This document shows, piece after piece, positions 21,425-32,124 of a stretch of DNA of 64,000 nucleotides; within the stretch, counting starts at the first letter, position 1; each line of letters starts with the position of its first letter. The DNA is taken from positions 24,913,207-24,977,206 of the forward strand of contig CM075857.1 of NCBI GenBank assembly GCA_037975125.1. The letters run 5' to 3'. Under the pieces are notes generated by a model that was not told the origin of the DNA, searched no databases, and saw only the letters and a list, made by a program, of their open reading frames with translations. The DNA comes from Latrodectus hesperus. Lineage: Eukaryota; Arthropoda; Arachnida; Araneae; Theridiidae. A program made the position numbers and the translations under genes.

Positions 21425-21665
21425 CTCGTATGGTGGTTATGACACTCGGCTCTCACCGAATGAGTTCGGGTTCGAATCCCGAATAAGACTGCGATGTAAA
21501 AACTGGGTAAAAAGTCACACTTTCTTTCTGAAGTGAATCTTGGTTTTGAAAAAAGAAAACAGCGCACCTTTTGTTTCTGTCTGCAATCATCGTCCTTGTC
21601 AATAAATGTCCTCTACTTTTGCTTGTTTGTCCTTTCTCATGCACACCTGACACGACAAAACAAAC
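21425..21665 (+). repeat. tRNA-derived SINE, family F, copy 2
   Basis: Head TATGGTGGTTATGACACTCG and GGTTCGAATCCCGAATAAGA. The 3' part TTGTCCTTTCTCATGCACAC matches copy 1 at 5875-6124. The short frames on both strands are shadows. Confidence 0.8.
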
Positions 21666-21669
21666 AATT

Positions 21670-23193
21670 CTCAAATAAAGTTATTCAAATTCAAAGAAAT
21701 AAAATTTTGGCTTGTGAAAAAATAAGTAAATAAATATTTGGCGTTTTTTTTTTCAGCTTTCTCTTTAAGTTAAAATTACAGTTTACTGTACTGCCGAGCT
21801 TTATGTCAACTGCAAGTTAAGTCTATAAATATTTTTTAAATTTAAAATCCAAGATATGTACTGGCCTTGAATCCGGATTTATTTGCTTAAGAATAAAAAA
21901 ATTAAGTATATTAGTTAAGACTTTAGATAGAAAGATTATAAACAAGGCCATATATATTACAAACAATTTGGTTTTGCTTGTCATTAGACGGTGAAATTTT
22001 CCATACGAGCTCTAATTCAAGAGGAGCGAATTTAAAATAAACTTCGCATCATCATAAACTTCTACTACGGGAATCAAAGCCATTAACTACTGAACTGAAG
22101 ACCAGAGAGTGTTAACCTATCAATAGATCCCAATAGCAAAAATACATAAAGATCAGATTAAAATTTTTCAGATATATTAGCTTCGTTTTTCTCATGCTTT
22201 ACAATCATTTTTTTACTCGTGGGGATTATTTCGATCGGATCTATGGCTTAAAGTAGATTACAAACTTTCACAATCAAGATGGGAATCTAACCAGCAAACC
22301 AATGAACTGAAGGCTAATGGGGTGACCATCATGCTTGCAGTTTGGCTAAGAGTTGCCAATTGCGTTCACATAATCTCAACTAATTGTGGAACTCCATGCT
22401 CTGCACTTTGATCATGTGAAGGTTATAATCTCTTTTTAACTATAGTCAGGTGATATACTGCTCTATTTGCATGTAAATTACTTTCATTAAACATAACTGT
22501 TATTCACTAGCTGTGAATTAGTTCGGATACTTACAAAAATTAATTGTGGCTGCTAACAATGTACTCAAATAAAATCCTTATTTGGCGTGTTTGGCGAATT
22601 TTTGTACGGGGTTGAATTGAAAATGGCTGCAAATAATGGAATCTTTGCAGCCTTTCAGAATATCGATCTCTTGTTAATGCGAAACATAGGCTATATTTCA
22701 ACAGGAAATTTTCATTAAAGAGTCTTCAGTCAATATTAACTTTAATGAATGCTGATTTGAATTCACTGTAAAATACTTTGTCCCACGATGTTATTGTTCA
22801 GTAACTTTACTCGCTTCAAGAACGATGATGTTTCGACTTTCCACTTTTTTAAAATTGTCATCTATGCTTGATTACTAAAGTATGCAATGTGAAATCGGAT
22901 ATCTATACATTTCTATATTTTTTAAATTCTTTTTATATTTACTGTTTTTTTCATTGTTTGGAAAAATGGGACTTTTACCCAATGCAGCGAAGGCATTTTC
23001 AGTTTTTCCAACTTACCTTCGAACAATGACTTCGTCACATAATGAAAAACTTCATTTGAAGAAGGAAAATTCTCAAAGAATTAGTTCTTGTGAAGTCTAA
23101 ATTAATCATGGTAATTTCTACAGAAAGTTTGTAAAGGAGATATTAATACCTAATATACGTTATAATTTCGTATCGTTGCAATGATTCAGGGGT
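21670..23193. other. AT-rich sequence; two degenerate tRNA-like heads only
   Basis: Near 22065-22130 and 22265-22335 there are minus-strand stretches that look like decayed SINE heads (GGGAATCAAAGCC, GGGAATCTAACC as reversed B boxes). Nothing else is supported. Confidence 0.3.
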
Positions 23194-23201
23194 AACATCT
23201 T

Positions 23202-23455
23202 GGCACAGGTGCCGTATAATCCATGATGCCAAATTCTGAGACTGGCGATTTTTTGGCGGATTTTCTTATGTATCTGGCCAACTCGTTTTTATTACGTCAT
23301 AACTATGGAGACTATAAGAGTTATGCAGAAAATTCTATTTTGGTAACCCTAATATTTACATCATCGCACACGTCACAATACGTCATCTTGGCAATATTTC
23401 TTCATTGCCAAAAAAATTCAGAATTTTGAATCATGGATTATACGGCACCTGTGCC
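23202..23455. mobile_element. 254-bp MITE with 8-bp target duplications
   Basis: The ends are perfect inverted repeats: GGCACAGGTGCCGTATAATC on the left, continuing CATGAT, matched in reverse on the right. The 8-bp sequence AACATCTT lies immediately outside both ends (23194-23201 and 23456-23463). Eight-bp duplications are typical of hAT, P and Merlin elements; I cannot choose among them from the ends. The interior has no transposase. Confidence 0.9.
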
Positions 23456-23704
23456 AACATCTTTAATCTTTTATCACTAACTGACCACATACGCTTTTTC
23501 TGAATAATATTCTTGATAGATATCGATATATCTTACAACTTTAAATATATTGGATATATAGATTAAATGAATGGATCAACAATATAACCTTTTCCGTATG
23601 GAATTTTGTTACATCACAAAATGCATACTATATACTTCTAGATATCAAATTTTATGGAAAAAAATTTTACATTGTGGAAGCCACATGCAAACTTATCGTT
23701 AAAC

Positions 23705-23744
23705 GTATCACAATAACTTAACCTCGGTTAAGTTGTTGTGATAC
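23705..23744. repeat. 40-bp hairpin
   Basis: Two 19-bp arms, GTATCACAATAACTTAACC and GGTTAAGTTGTTGTGATAC, separated by TC. One position mismatches in DNA (a U-G pair in RNA). Confidence 0.9.
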
Positions 23745-24011
23745 TTTTCTAAATACTTTGTTCTGTTGACCAAAAACACAAACCGCCATCATCCTCGTAA
23801 TTTTAAGTTCTAATTAAGTGACGAAGCCGATCTCTGAGTTGGTAGTTTCTTCTGTATGTTAGTCATCAGCAATAGAAGAAAGAAAGGAACTTTTAACATG
23901 CATAAGGCTATTGAGCAGGACAATATTCAACTGAATCAAATATCGAACTAGCAGCTTCTGGCTAAGACAGTGACTTCTTCCACTATTATGTAACCATGTT
24001 TCTTTTTAACC

Positions 24012-24052
24012 CGGTTTGGTGGTCAGCGTTAGACTGACCACCAAACCGGGAC
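24012..24052. repeat. 41-bp perfect hairpin at a SINE D edge
   Basis: The 17-bp arms CCCGGTTTGGTGGTCAG and CTGACCACCAAACCGGG enclose CGTTAGA. The right arm is part of a family D fragment that continues to about 24110; the left arm is an inverted copy of it. Confidence 0.9.
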
Positions 24053-24110
24053 ATATGCTTCGCATCCCAGGTCCTTCGATCAAGAAATAGGTATGGGCAC
24101 TGTAGACCAC
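24029..24110 (+). repeat. SINE family D, fragment
   Basis: CCGGGACATATGCTTCGCAT is the reverse of the GCGAAGCATATGTCCCAG block of the 38 kb array. Opposite orientation to the array. Confidence 0.6.
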
Positions 24111-24296
24111 GGCTCTCATATCAGAGAGTTTAGTTCAGTTTAGTAGCAAAAATCCCTTTCTTGCCAAATTAATACCGTTTTATTAAGGCTAATATTTAAA
24201 AAATTCATTTTAGTACTAAGTTTTAGGAAATAAAATTTGTGCATTATTTTTATTCCGAAGTAAGAAATATTTCTCAACAAATGTATAGTTAAAATA

Positions 24297-25342
24297 CACC
24301 GTGTTGCATGATGATAGAACCGCCACGTATTTTCAGCCTAGCATACAGTAATTGGAATAAATGATTGAAACAAATATTTTTATGGAAAATATACAAAATA
24401 AGAATGACAATAACAAAGTAAAAACATTACTCATGTTCACATATACATAACTCATGTATATTTTCATGTAATAAAATAAAAAATAAAAATTTTAGGTTGC
24501 AAAATGATAGTACCACCCGTACTCTTTAGTGGAATAATCGATCCCAGAGAAGCATGCGCAGTTAAGTTTCAACAAACAGGTATATAAAAGCTTCATTTGT
24601 TGGTCATGACAGGTGGGCATTCTATTGGAGGAATCTCCGAAATGAGCCACACATTTTTTCTAAGAGACAGTGTGGGGGAGGATCGTTAATGGTTTGGGCT
24701 GGATTTGGCAATGCTGGGCGGACTAACATTGCCTTCCCTACTGGTCGAATGAGAGCAATAGACTATCAAGACTTGTTGGAAGAAAATTTGTTGCCTTTTG
24801 GAGAAGGAATTGGAGATCCCTTTTGGAAGTTCCAACAGGACAATGCTAGCATTCATGTTGCAAACTCATCTTGGGAATGGTTCCTGGACAACGGAGTGCA
24901 GGTAATCGAATGGCCTGCTTGTTCTCCTGACATGAACCCCATGGAAAACGTCTGGGGTATTCTAAGCAGGGCCGTATACGCCAACGGCAAGCAGTATTCA
25001 ACGGTTCAAGAATTAAAAGACTCTATTATTACAGAATGGAAAAATTTGAATGCAGATATACTCAAACGCTTAGTCGAAAGCATGCCTAATCGAATTTTTG
25101 AACTTATAACCAAAAAGGGTGCTCTTACAAAGTATTAACTGAAAGTGGTTCTGTCATTTTGCAATCGAAAATTTGTAGTTTTTATTTTATTACATGAAAA
25201 TATAAACATGAGTATTGTTTTTACTTTGTTATTGTCATTATTTTGTATATTTTCAATAAAAATATTTTTTTCAATTTTGTATTCCAATTACTGTGTGCTA
25301 GGCTGAAAATACATGGTGGTTCTATCATCATGCAACGCGGTG
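24297..25342 (+). mobile_element. Tc1-like transposon with IR/DR ends, internally deleted
   Basis: TA-flanked (24295-24296, 25343-25344) inverted repeats of about 220 bp. Each carries two direct repeats: outer GTTGCATGATGATAGAACCG (24303-24324) and inner GTTGCAAAATGATAGTACCA (24496-24517) on the left, and the reversed counterparts at 25144-25165 and 25315-25336 on the right. This is the IR/DR arrangement known from some Tc1-like elements. At 1046 bp it is shorter than autonomous relatives of about 1.6 kb; the first half of the gene is missing. Confidence 0.92.
24689..25138 (+). pseudogene. Tc1-like DD34E transposase, C-terminal part
   Basis: The 149-codon frame starts MVWAGFGNAGRTNIAFP and includes the second catalytic aspartate in WKFQQDNASIHVANSS and the glutamate in WPACSPDMNPMENVWGIL, with 34 residues between them as in Tc1 (DD34E). 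The reading continues in frame upstream of the ATG (KRQCGGGSL and before that WRNLRNEPHIF), so the ATG is internal to the old gene. The DNA-binding half and the first aspartate are deleted. The remaining half is uninterrupted, so the deletion may be recent relative to decay. It cannot bind or cut alone. Inferred: any movement needs a full-length relative. Confidence 0.88.
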
Positions 25343-25595
25343 TATTAATAATAATAATTATAAAATTTTAATGGTGTAAGCAAAACATCCGTTTTTTAAT
25401 ATTTAAAAAAGTTTGTTTTTCCAAATGTTGCAATTATTAACTTAGAATTCTATTAATTAAATTTTTAAAAATCTAAATCGTCATTACCAATTTAAGTTAA
25501 ACATAAAGTGCATGTTTTGCCTTTTCTTTTTCATTTTGTCTTTTCTGCTGTTTTATTGTCAACGTGTTGGCTTGAACTAATTGAGAACGGCTTCT

Positions 25596-25823
25596 TATTT
25601 ATTTATTACATTACATTACATATATTCAGACTTGTATGCTTGATTCTTGAGATCCGCTTGTAAGTCTTCGTCGATAATAGGACAAATAGCACAATGACAG
25701 ATGTACAACCACAGAAGAATAACGAAGAAAACACCCAGAGCCACGGTGGGAATCGAACCCACACTCCTACGCTCTCAAGCGATTAGCGGTGATGCTTTAG
25801 ACCACTCAGCCACAGAGCGCCCC
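25596..25823 (-). repeat. tRNA-derived SINE, family G, copy 1
   Basis: Minus strand: head GGCGCTCTGTGGCTGAGTGG, B box GTGGGTTCGATTCCCACCGT, and tail of ATTACAT/AATA-type repeats. The head is about 85 nt with an extra arm and looks like a class II (Ser/Leu-type) tRNA. A 12-bp duplication AGAACGGCTTCT at 25584-25595 and 25824-25835 flanks it. Confidence 0.92.
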
Positions 25824-26089
25824 AGAACGGCTTCTCAAACCCAATGCAACCTTTAAGAAATCGATAGAACCTTATAAGAAATCGTTTTATTAACAAAATG
25901 AACTTTGACAGTATTCTCAGATATTAGATGGTGAACTGCGTCTTGTTTACTGCAGCTGGAAGAATCCACTTTGAAAGCAGGCAGCAAATTAGCTGACAAG
26001 TCGGGATTATGATGCCGCCTCATTACGATGTGACATAGAAACGTTATCTGACGTCATGCATATTTTAAACCAATGAGATTTGTAATAAA

Positions 26090-26158
26090 GTGGTAAGTCC
26101 CGGTCTAATTAGCCCTCGTGTGCAAAAAATGACCGTTGAGCGACAAACAAACCAAACC
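26090..26158 (+). repeat. SINE family E, 3' fragment
   Basis: GTCCCGGTCTAATTAGCCCT and GCAAAAAATGACCGTTGAGC are the family E 3' block. TTGTAATAAA flanks it at 26080-26089 and 26159-26168, consistent with a 5'-truncated insertion. Confidence 0.75.
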
Positions 26159-26364
26159 TTGTAATAAATTGATGTAGTCATGATCTCAACTGGAACCAAA
26201 GAAACAACCAGTTTATGGTTAATGAAAAAACAATAATTAATGTAAACTATAAATTTCATAGTTTTCGTAATCAGTCCTGAGAGGAATGCACACTTCAAAT
26301 ATTTTTTTTTATTCGGAAAGAGTGAGAAACAACTCAAATATGTGAAGGAATTTTACGACAAAAC

Positions 26365-26790
26365 TTAATTTACTTTTTTTACAGTCTTAAGTTCAACGAA
26401 AATGAAATCCCCCCGCAGATCAGATCGCCAACTCGTGTGCGGACAGGGAGTGAGAATTATCTCATAATTCCCAGGCCGGTAGGCTCCCAGCTGATGGGTC
26501 GAATGAAAAGGCAGGTGCTTAACCCTGACTGTAACCTCTACCATGACAGAATAACAATGAGTCTGGTGAGGAGATATAAACTGATCATTGTCTCCCCCTG
26601 CGTGTCCGCGGATTAAGAAGTTAATAATTGTTCTGGCTGCTCTGTATGCAGAAGCTACGGGACGCGCGTCGAGGTGGGTCCTCTGGATCTGGATGGGTTT
26701 GGGATATTGTGACTCTTTGACACCTGCAACTATGTCGCGTGTACACTGCATGAGACTATGGTCTCATTTTTTATTATCTTTAGCTTGATG
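26365..26790 (-). other. GC-rich patch with a 128-codon frame, unidentified
   Basis: A minus-strand frame from 26751 to 26365 begins MQCTRDIVAGVKESQYPKPI and is rich in Arg, Ala and His. No domain is recognised, and a 66-codon frame overlaps on the other strand. Composition is clearly different from the AT-rich surroundings. It may be an exon, a repeat fragment, or chance. I do not assign a function. Confidence 0.3.
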
Positions 26791-27011
26791 GCATGAAAGT
26801 CTTGAAGAGCAATCGGAAATTTATCTATTTGTCTTATCAAAACAATGGCTCGTAAATTTAGAAACCTATTCCAAGAGCGTAATTTCTAATGGAAAAATGC
26901 AGCATATTTAAATAATTATTTGCACAAAGAATATACAGTAAACAATATCAGTACAATGAACAACATTTAACATTTATTGAATAGTTGAGAGTAATAAAAA
27001 TTAAGGGGCGC

Positions 27012-28595
<1,584 letters not shown>

Positions 28596-28724
28596 TGTTA
28601 CAAATTTGTAAATAATGATTATATTTGTCTTAAAATATCTCAGACAGATCAGAAATTCTCACATTTTGGGCAAAAATTGCGGTATTTAGACGTGTTGTAG
28701 TTTAAAAGCGGATTTCCTAATGAT

Positions 28725-28800
28725 TTGGCGACTTGGCGACAGTTGGCGAGATTCTTGGCGACTTGGCGACGGTTGGCGAGATTTTTGGCGACTTGGCGAG
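28725..28800 (+). repeat. 30-bp repeats in the LTR U3 region
   Basis: TTGGCGACTTGGCGAC-containing units start at 28725, 28755 and (partial) 28785. The same array lies in the 3' LTR at 32254-32329. Position upstream of the TATA box suggests an enhancer-like role; that is inference. Confidence 0.85.
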
Positions 28801-28915
28801 AAATCGATACTTCTGGAAACATCCATCACCTAAGCTCTAGGACCAATATTTTTCGAGATAGCCTAGAAGCTTCCAGAACCTTGGCGAAATTGATAGATTT
28901 CTCCGCCAAGTCAGG

Positions 28916-28923
28916 TATAAATA
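28916..28923 (+). promoter_or_regulatory. TATA box of the LTR promoter
   Basis: TATAAATA lies mid-LTR, with 193 bp between it and the AATAAA at 29124. The spacing fits a U3-R-U5 layout. The 3' LTR has the same at 32445-32452. Confidence 0.6.
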
Positions 28924-29123
28924 CCGCAGCCCGACATGGAAGAGTAGAGTATTGTGAAGACAGTCAGTGAGTGAAGACGATTAGTTGTGACTGCTAGTTG
29001 TTCTCTGTCTGAGGTATTTGAGACTTGTGATTGGAAGCTATTTCCTATTGTATCCGACGAATTGTAGCTGTATAATTGTGATTGTTACAGCGGGAATTTC
29101 GTTTATCTAGTAAAGTTTTTACG

Positions 29124-29129
29124 AATAAA
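29124..29129 (+). promoter_or_regulatory. AATAAA polyadenylation signal in the LTR
   Basis: AATAAA 75 bp before the LTR end. The functional one for the transcript would be in the 3' LTR at 32653-32658. Confidence 0.55.
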
Positions 29130-29228
29130 AGTCTTGTGTTCATTAAGTGGTCGCTTTATTCAACTCTCAATCAACACGAACCCGTGGAGCTCGGTACAAC
29201 TGGTGTCAGAATCGGGATTGAAGAGTTG

Positions 29229-31940
29229 ATGCAGCGTGTCACAAGAAAAATGGATATGGATTTAATGAAAAGTCTTCTCGAAAAATTAGCGGAGCAGATG
29301 GCTGAGATGAAAACTGAGATGAAAGCTGGACAAGAAGAGATGAAAGCTGGACAAGAAGAGATGAAAGCTAGACAAGAAGAGATGAAAGCTGGACAAGAAG
29401 AGATGAAAGCTGGACAAGAAGAGATGAAAGCTAGACAAGAAGAGATGAAAGCTGGACAAGAAGAGATTAAAACCGAGATGATGAAAGAGATAAAATCTGG
29501 ACAGGAAGAGATGAAAGCTGGACAGGAGGAGCTTAAAAAGGAACTTAAGAAGGACATTGTAAGTGTTAAAGAAGAATTCTCCAACATCATTCAGGAGAAG
29601 ATGAATGCAATGGAAGATAAGGTAACTTCAGTAGAAACTAAAGTTCTGGAGATAGAAGAAAACGTGGAAGAAGCATTAGACAATATCAATAAGGAGATTG
29701 AAAGCTTGAAGAAACAAATGTCAAACAGACATGAGGAACCCAACGTGACATTTGTGCCTTCCCTAGCCAATATTAAACTCTCAACATTTGATGGGAAATC
29801 ATCCTGGCAAGTATACAAGACCCAGTTTATGATGGTAGCGGAAGCTAATGGATGGAATCCCCGAGCCCAAGCTTTTCACCTGGCGGCTTCTTTAAGAGGA
29901 GACGCGGCTGACATCCTCGAGACGCTTCCGGAGGAGCAGAGGCACGATTTCCAAGCCCTATCGAGTGCCCTTGAGTTGCGGTTTGGAGATAAGTGCACTA
30001 AAGAATATAGCAGACTACAGTTAAAGTCCCGCTATCAAAAAGCGGGTGAAAGTCTTCAAGAATTGGCTGCCGATATTCAGCGACTTTCCCATCTAGCATT
30101 TTCGGACTGCCCAGCTGAGACACGTCAAGATCTGGCTCTCCATCACTTCATCGATAGTGTGAGGGATCCGGAGATACAGAAAACACTTAGACTCGCCGAT
30201 GTCAAAGATATCGGATCTGCCCTAGTCTACGCACATAAGATAGAGGCTGCCCAGCAAGCCACGCGTAAAGACCAGCACTACATCAGAGCCGTCTCTGCTA
30301 CTGATACGAACTATGATCTAAGAAAGCAAATTGAAGATCTGCAGCGAAAATTGCGTAGCTTAGAATTGAGTAAAGGTGGCAGAAACACGAAAATTCAGTG
30401 TTGGACTTGCGGTGGAGTCGGACACGTCCGTAGATACTGTCCAAAACAAAAAGATGGTGGAATTTCTAAAATGGAAATACGTCAACGCAAAGAAACTCTT
30501 CATGGAAATACTGATGTATTATCAAGGAAACCGTATAACAAAAGCTGCCGATATTGTTCTAGAGTAGAGAAGAACTATCAGCTGATAAATACTTCGGTAC
30601 GCCAAGTTACTGTTTCACCTCCATCAAAACCAGACCCATGGAGTGATGAAGGACTTAGGGAAGCCCAAAAAGAAGACCCAGATATAAATCCAATTCTTGA
30701 ATTGAAAGAATCTTCTAGTATGAGACCAAGTTGGCAGGATATCTCCACCTACAGTCCTGCTACTAAGCAATATTGGGCTCTTTGGGACTCACTCCATATA
30801 AGAAATGGTGTCTTATACAGGAAATGGGAGTCCGATGATGGACGTAATTTCAAATGGCAGCTTGTTCTTCCAAAATCAAGAATTTCAGATGTTTTGAAAG
30901 AATTGCACAGTAGCTCAACTGGAGGCCACTTCGGAGTAATGAAAACTCTACAGAAAGTTCGAGAACGCTTCTATTGGAGCAAAACGAGACAAGATGTAGA
31001 GAAATGGTGCCAATCTTGTGATGACTGTGCGGCACGTAAAGGACCGAAGAAACGTAGCCGAGGAAGGTTGCAGCGGTACAACGTAGGAGCACCTTTTGAG
31101 AGGATAGCATTGGACATTTTGGGTCCTTTACCACGATCCTCAAATGGCAACAAATACATACTAGTTGTCATGGACTACTTTACTAAGTGGCCTGAAGCGT
31201 TTGCAATCCCCGATCAAGAGGCGACTACAGTAGCCGAGGTTCTAGTGCAGCAATGGGTTTCCAGATTCGGCACACCCTTACAAATTCATTCTGATCAAGG
31301 GACAAATTTCACCTCTGTTGTGTTTAAAGGAATGTGTCAAATTCTCGGAATAGACAAGACGCAGACCACACCACTACACCCACAATCGGATGGCATGGTA
31401 GAGAGGTTTAACAGAACCATCTTGAATAACCTCTCCCTTATGGTTTCCAGAAATCAACAAGATTGGGATTTGAAGCTACCGCTGTTTCTGCTTGCATATC
31501 GCAGTGCTGTCCATGAGACTACCGGATATACTCCTTCACAGATGCTCTTTGGTCGCGAACTTCGTCTCCCTTGTGATCTTCAGTTTGGTCGTCCACCGGA
31601 TACATCTTCATCGCCAGAGGAATACCTTCGAGACCTTCAGGCACGTCTTGAAGATGTCCATAACTTCGCTCGAGACCGAATCAACTTGACGACCGAAAGA
31701 ATGAAGACAAGGTATGACACAAGAGCGACGGGACATGAATTCCAAGAAGGTGACAAAGTTTGGTTGTGGAACCCGATTCGACGTAAAGGACTTTCTCCAA
31801 AGTTGCAAGCCAACTGGGAAGGTCCCTACACAGTCCTAAAAAGACTGAACGACGTCGTGGTTCGTATAAGAAAATCATCTGCTTCAAAACCAAAGGTAGT
31901 ACATTATGATAGATTAGCTCCTTATCGTAATGTAGAGTAA
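29229..31940 (+). CDS. Gag-integrase fusion polyprotein (903 aa) lacking protease and reverse transcriptase
   Basis: The ATG at 29229, 31 bp after the LTR, is preferred because the upstream ATG at 29082 lies in the LTR. In order: a coiled coil with heptads EEMKAGQ (about residues 28-150), a Gag domain (STFDGKSSWQVYKTQF to about residue 365), a CCHC knuckle CWTCGGVGHVRRYC (391-404), then abruptly HGNTDVLSRKPY, which belongs to the end of RNase H. Integrase follows: an HHCC zinc finger (H560 to C597, CQSCDDC), the catalytic core with D629 (LDILG), D689 (HSDQG) and E725 (MVERF), DD35E spacing, and a C-terminal WEGPYTVLK region. The deletion junction lies near 30440-30490 and keeps frame. Known: Gypsy Pol is PR-RT-RH-IN. 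Inferred: particles could form and integrate only with reverse transcriptase supplied in trans. Confidence 0.93.
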   Translation: MQRVTRKMDMDLMKSLLEKLAEQMAEMKTEMKAGQEEMKAGQEEMKARQEEMKAGQEEMKAGQEEMKARQEEMKAGQEEIKTEMMKEIKSGQEEMKAGQEELKKELKKDIVSVKEEFSNIIQEKMNAMEDKVTSVETKVLEIEENVEEALDNINKEIESLKKQMSNRHEEPNVTFVPSLANIKLSTFDGKSSWQVYKTQFMMVAEANGWNPRAQAFHLAASLRGDAADILETLPEEQRHDFQALSSALELRFGDKCTKEYSRLQLKSRYQKAGESLQELAADIQRLSHLAFSDCPAETRQDLALHHFIDSVRDPEIQKTLRLADVKDIGSALVYAHKIEAAQQATRKDQHYIRAVSATDTNYDLRKQIEDLQRKLRSLELSKGGRNTKIQCWTCGGVGHVRRYCPKQKDGGISKMEIRQRKETLHGNTDVLSRKPYNKSCRYCSRVEKNYQLINTSVRQVTVSPPSKPDPWSDEGLREAQKEDPDINPILELKESSSMRPSWQDISTYSPATKQYWALWDSLHIRNGVLYRKWESDDGRNFKWQLVLPKSRISDVLKELHSSSTGGHFGVMKTLQKVRERFYWSKTRQDVEKWCQSCDDCAARKGPKKRSRGRLQRYNVGAPFERIALDILGPLPRSSNGNKYILVVMDYFTKWPEAFAIPDQEATTVAEVLVQQWVSRFGTPLQIHSDQGTNFTSVVFKGMCQILGIDKTQTTPLHPQSDGMVERFNRTILNNLSLMVSRNQQDWDLKLPLFLLAYRSAVHETTGYTPSQMLFGRELRLPCDLQFGRPPDTSSSPEEYLRDLQARLEDVHNFARDRINLTTERMKTRYDTRATGHEFQEGDKVWLWNPIRRKGLSPKLQANWEGPYTVLKRLNDVVVRIRKSSASKPKVVHYDRLAPYRNVE
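29316..29470 (+). repeat. 21-bp minisatellite coding for Gag heptads
   Basis: Seven units of GAGATGAAAGCTGGACAAGA plus one base run from 29316 in frame, with G-to-A variants giving KARQ instead of KAGQ. Degenerate continuations reach about 29535. Heptad length matches a coiled coil, so unit-number changes would preserve the fold. Confidence 0.9.
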
Positions 31941-32110
31941 AAATCAGTAGACCATGGTCTGTTTGTAAATAGTATAGATAATTTTAATCTTTTCTATTTT
32001 CTTGTATTTTTAGTGTATGTAATGTGCTCTGTATCCTCTTGAAATGTAAATTCTTTTATATTAAATTTAGCCTCCTATCAGGGGATTGTACTGCCCGGGA
32101 CGTGCAGTCC

Positions 32111-32124
32111 TTGAGAGGGGGCAA
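32111..32124 (+). promoter_or_regulatory. Polypurine tract
   Basis: TTGAGAGGGGGCAA directly before the 3' LTR, the expected plus-strand priming site in reverse transcription. Confidence 0.75.

Larger units (their letters stand above)
25390..26225 (-). repeat. Unclassified dispersed repeat H, copy 3, with two nested SINEs
   Basis: Inverted relative to copies 1 and 2, parallel to copy 4. Shared words include GAAAGCAGGCAGCAAATT, CGTTATCTGACGTCATG and TATTTTAAACCAATGAGA. It is interrupted by SINE G (25596-25823) and a family E fragment (26090-26158), both with target duplications, so H is older than both. Confidence 0.7.
28596..29198 (+). repeat. 5' LTR (603 bp)
   Basis: Starts TGTTACAAATTTG and ends CTCGGTACA, obeying the TG...CA rule. 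By eye it is identical to the 3' LTR over its whole length; an 81-codon frame inside both is letter-for-letter the same and at the same offset. Confidence 0.95.

Noticed and set aside
28725..28970. 81-codon frame in each LTR as a small gene
   Set aside because: It lies within the LTR promoter and TATA region; identity between copies reflects LTR identity, not coding.
29171..29818. Minus-strand frames opposite the Gag coiled coil
   Set aside because: They mirror the 21-bp repeat and have Ser/Cys/Phe-rich low complexity; the plus-strand frame has clear domains.
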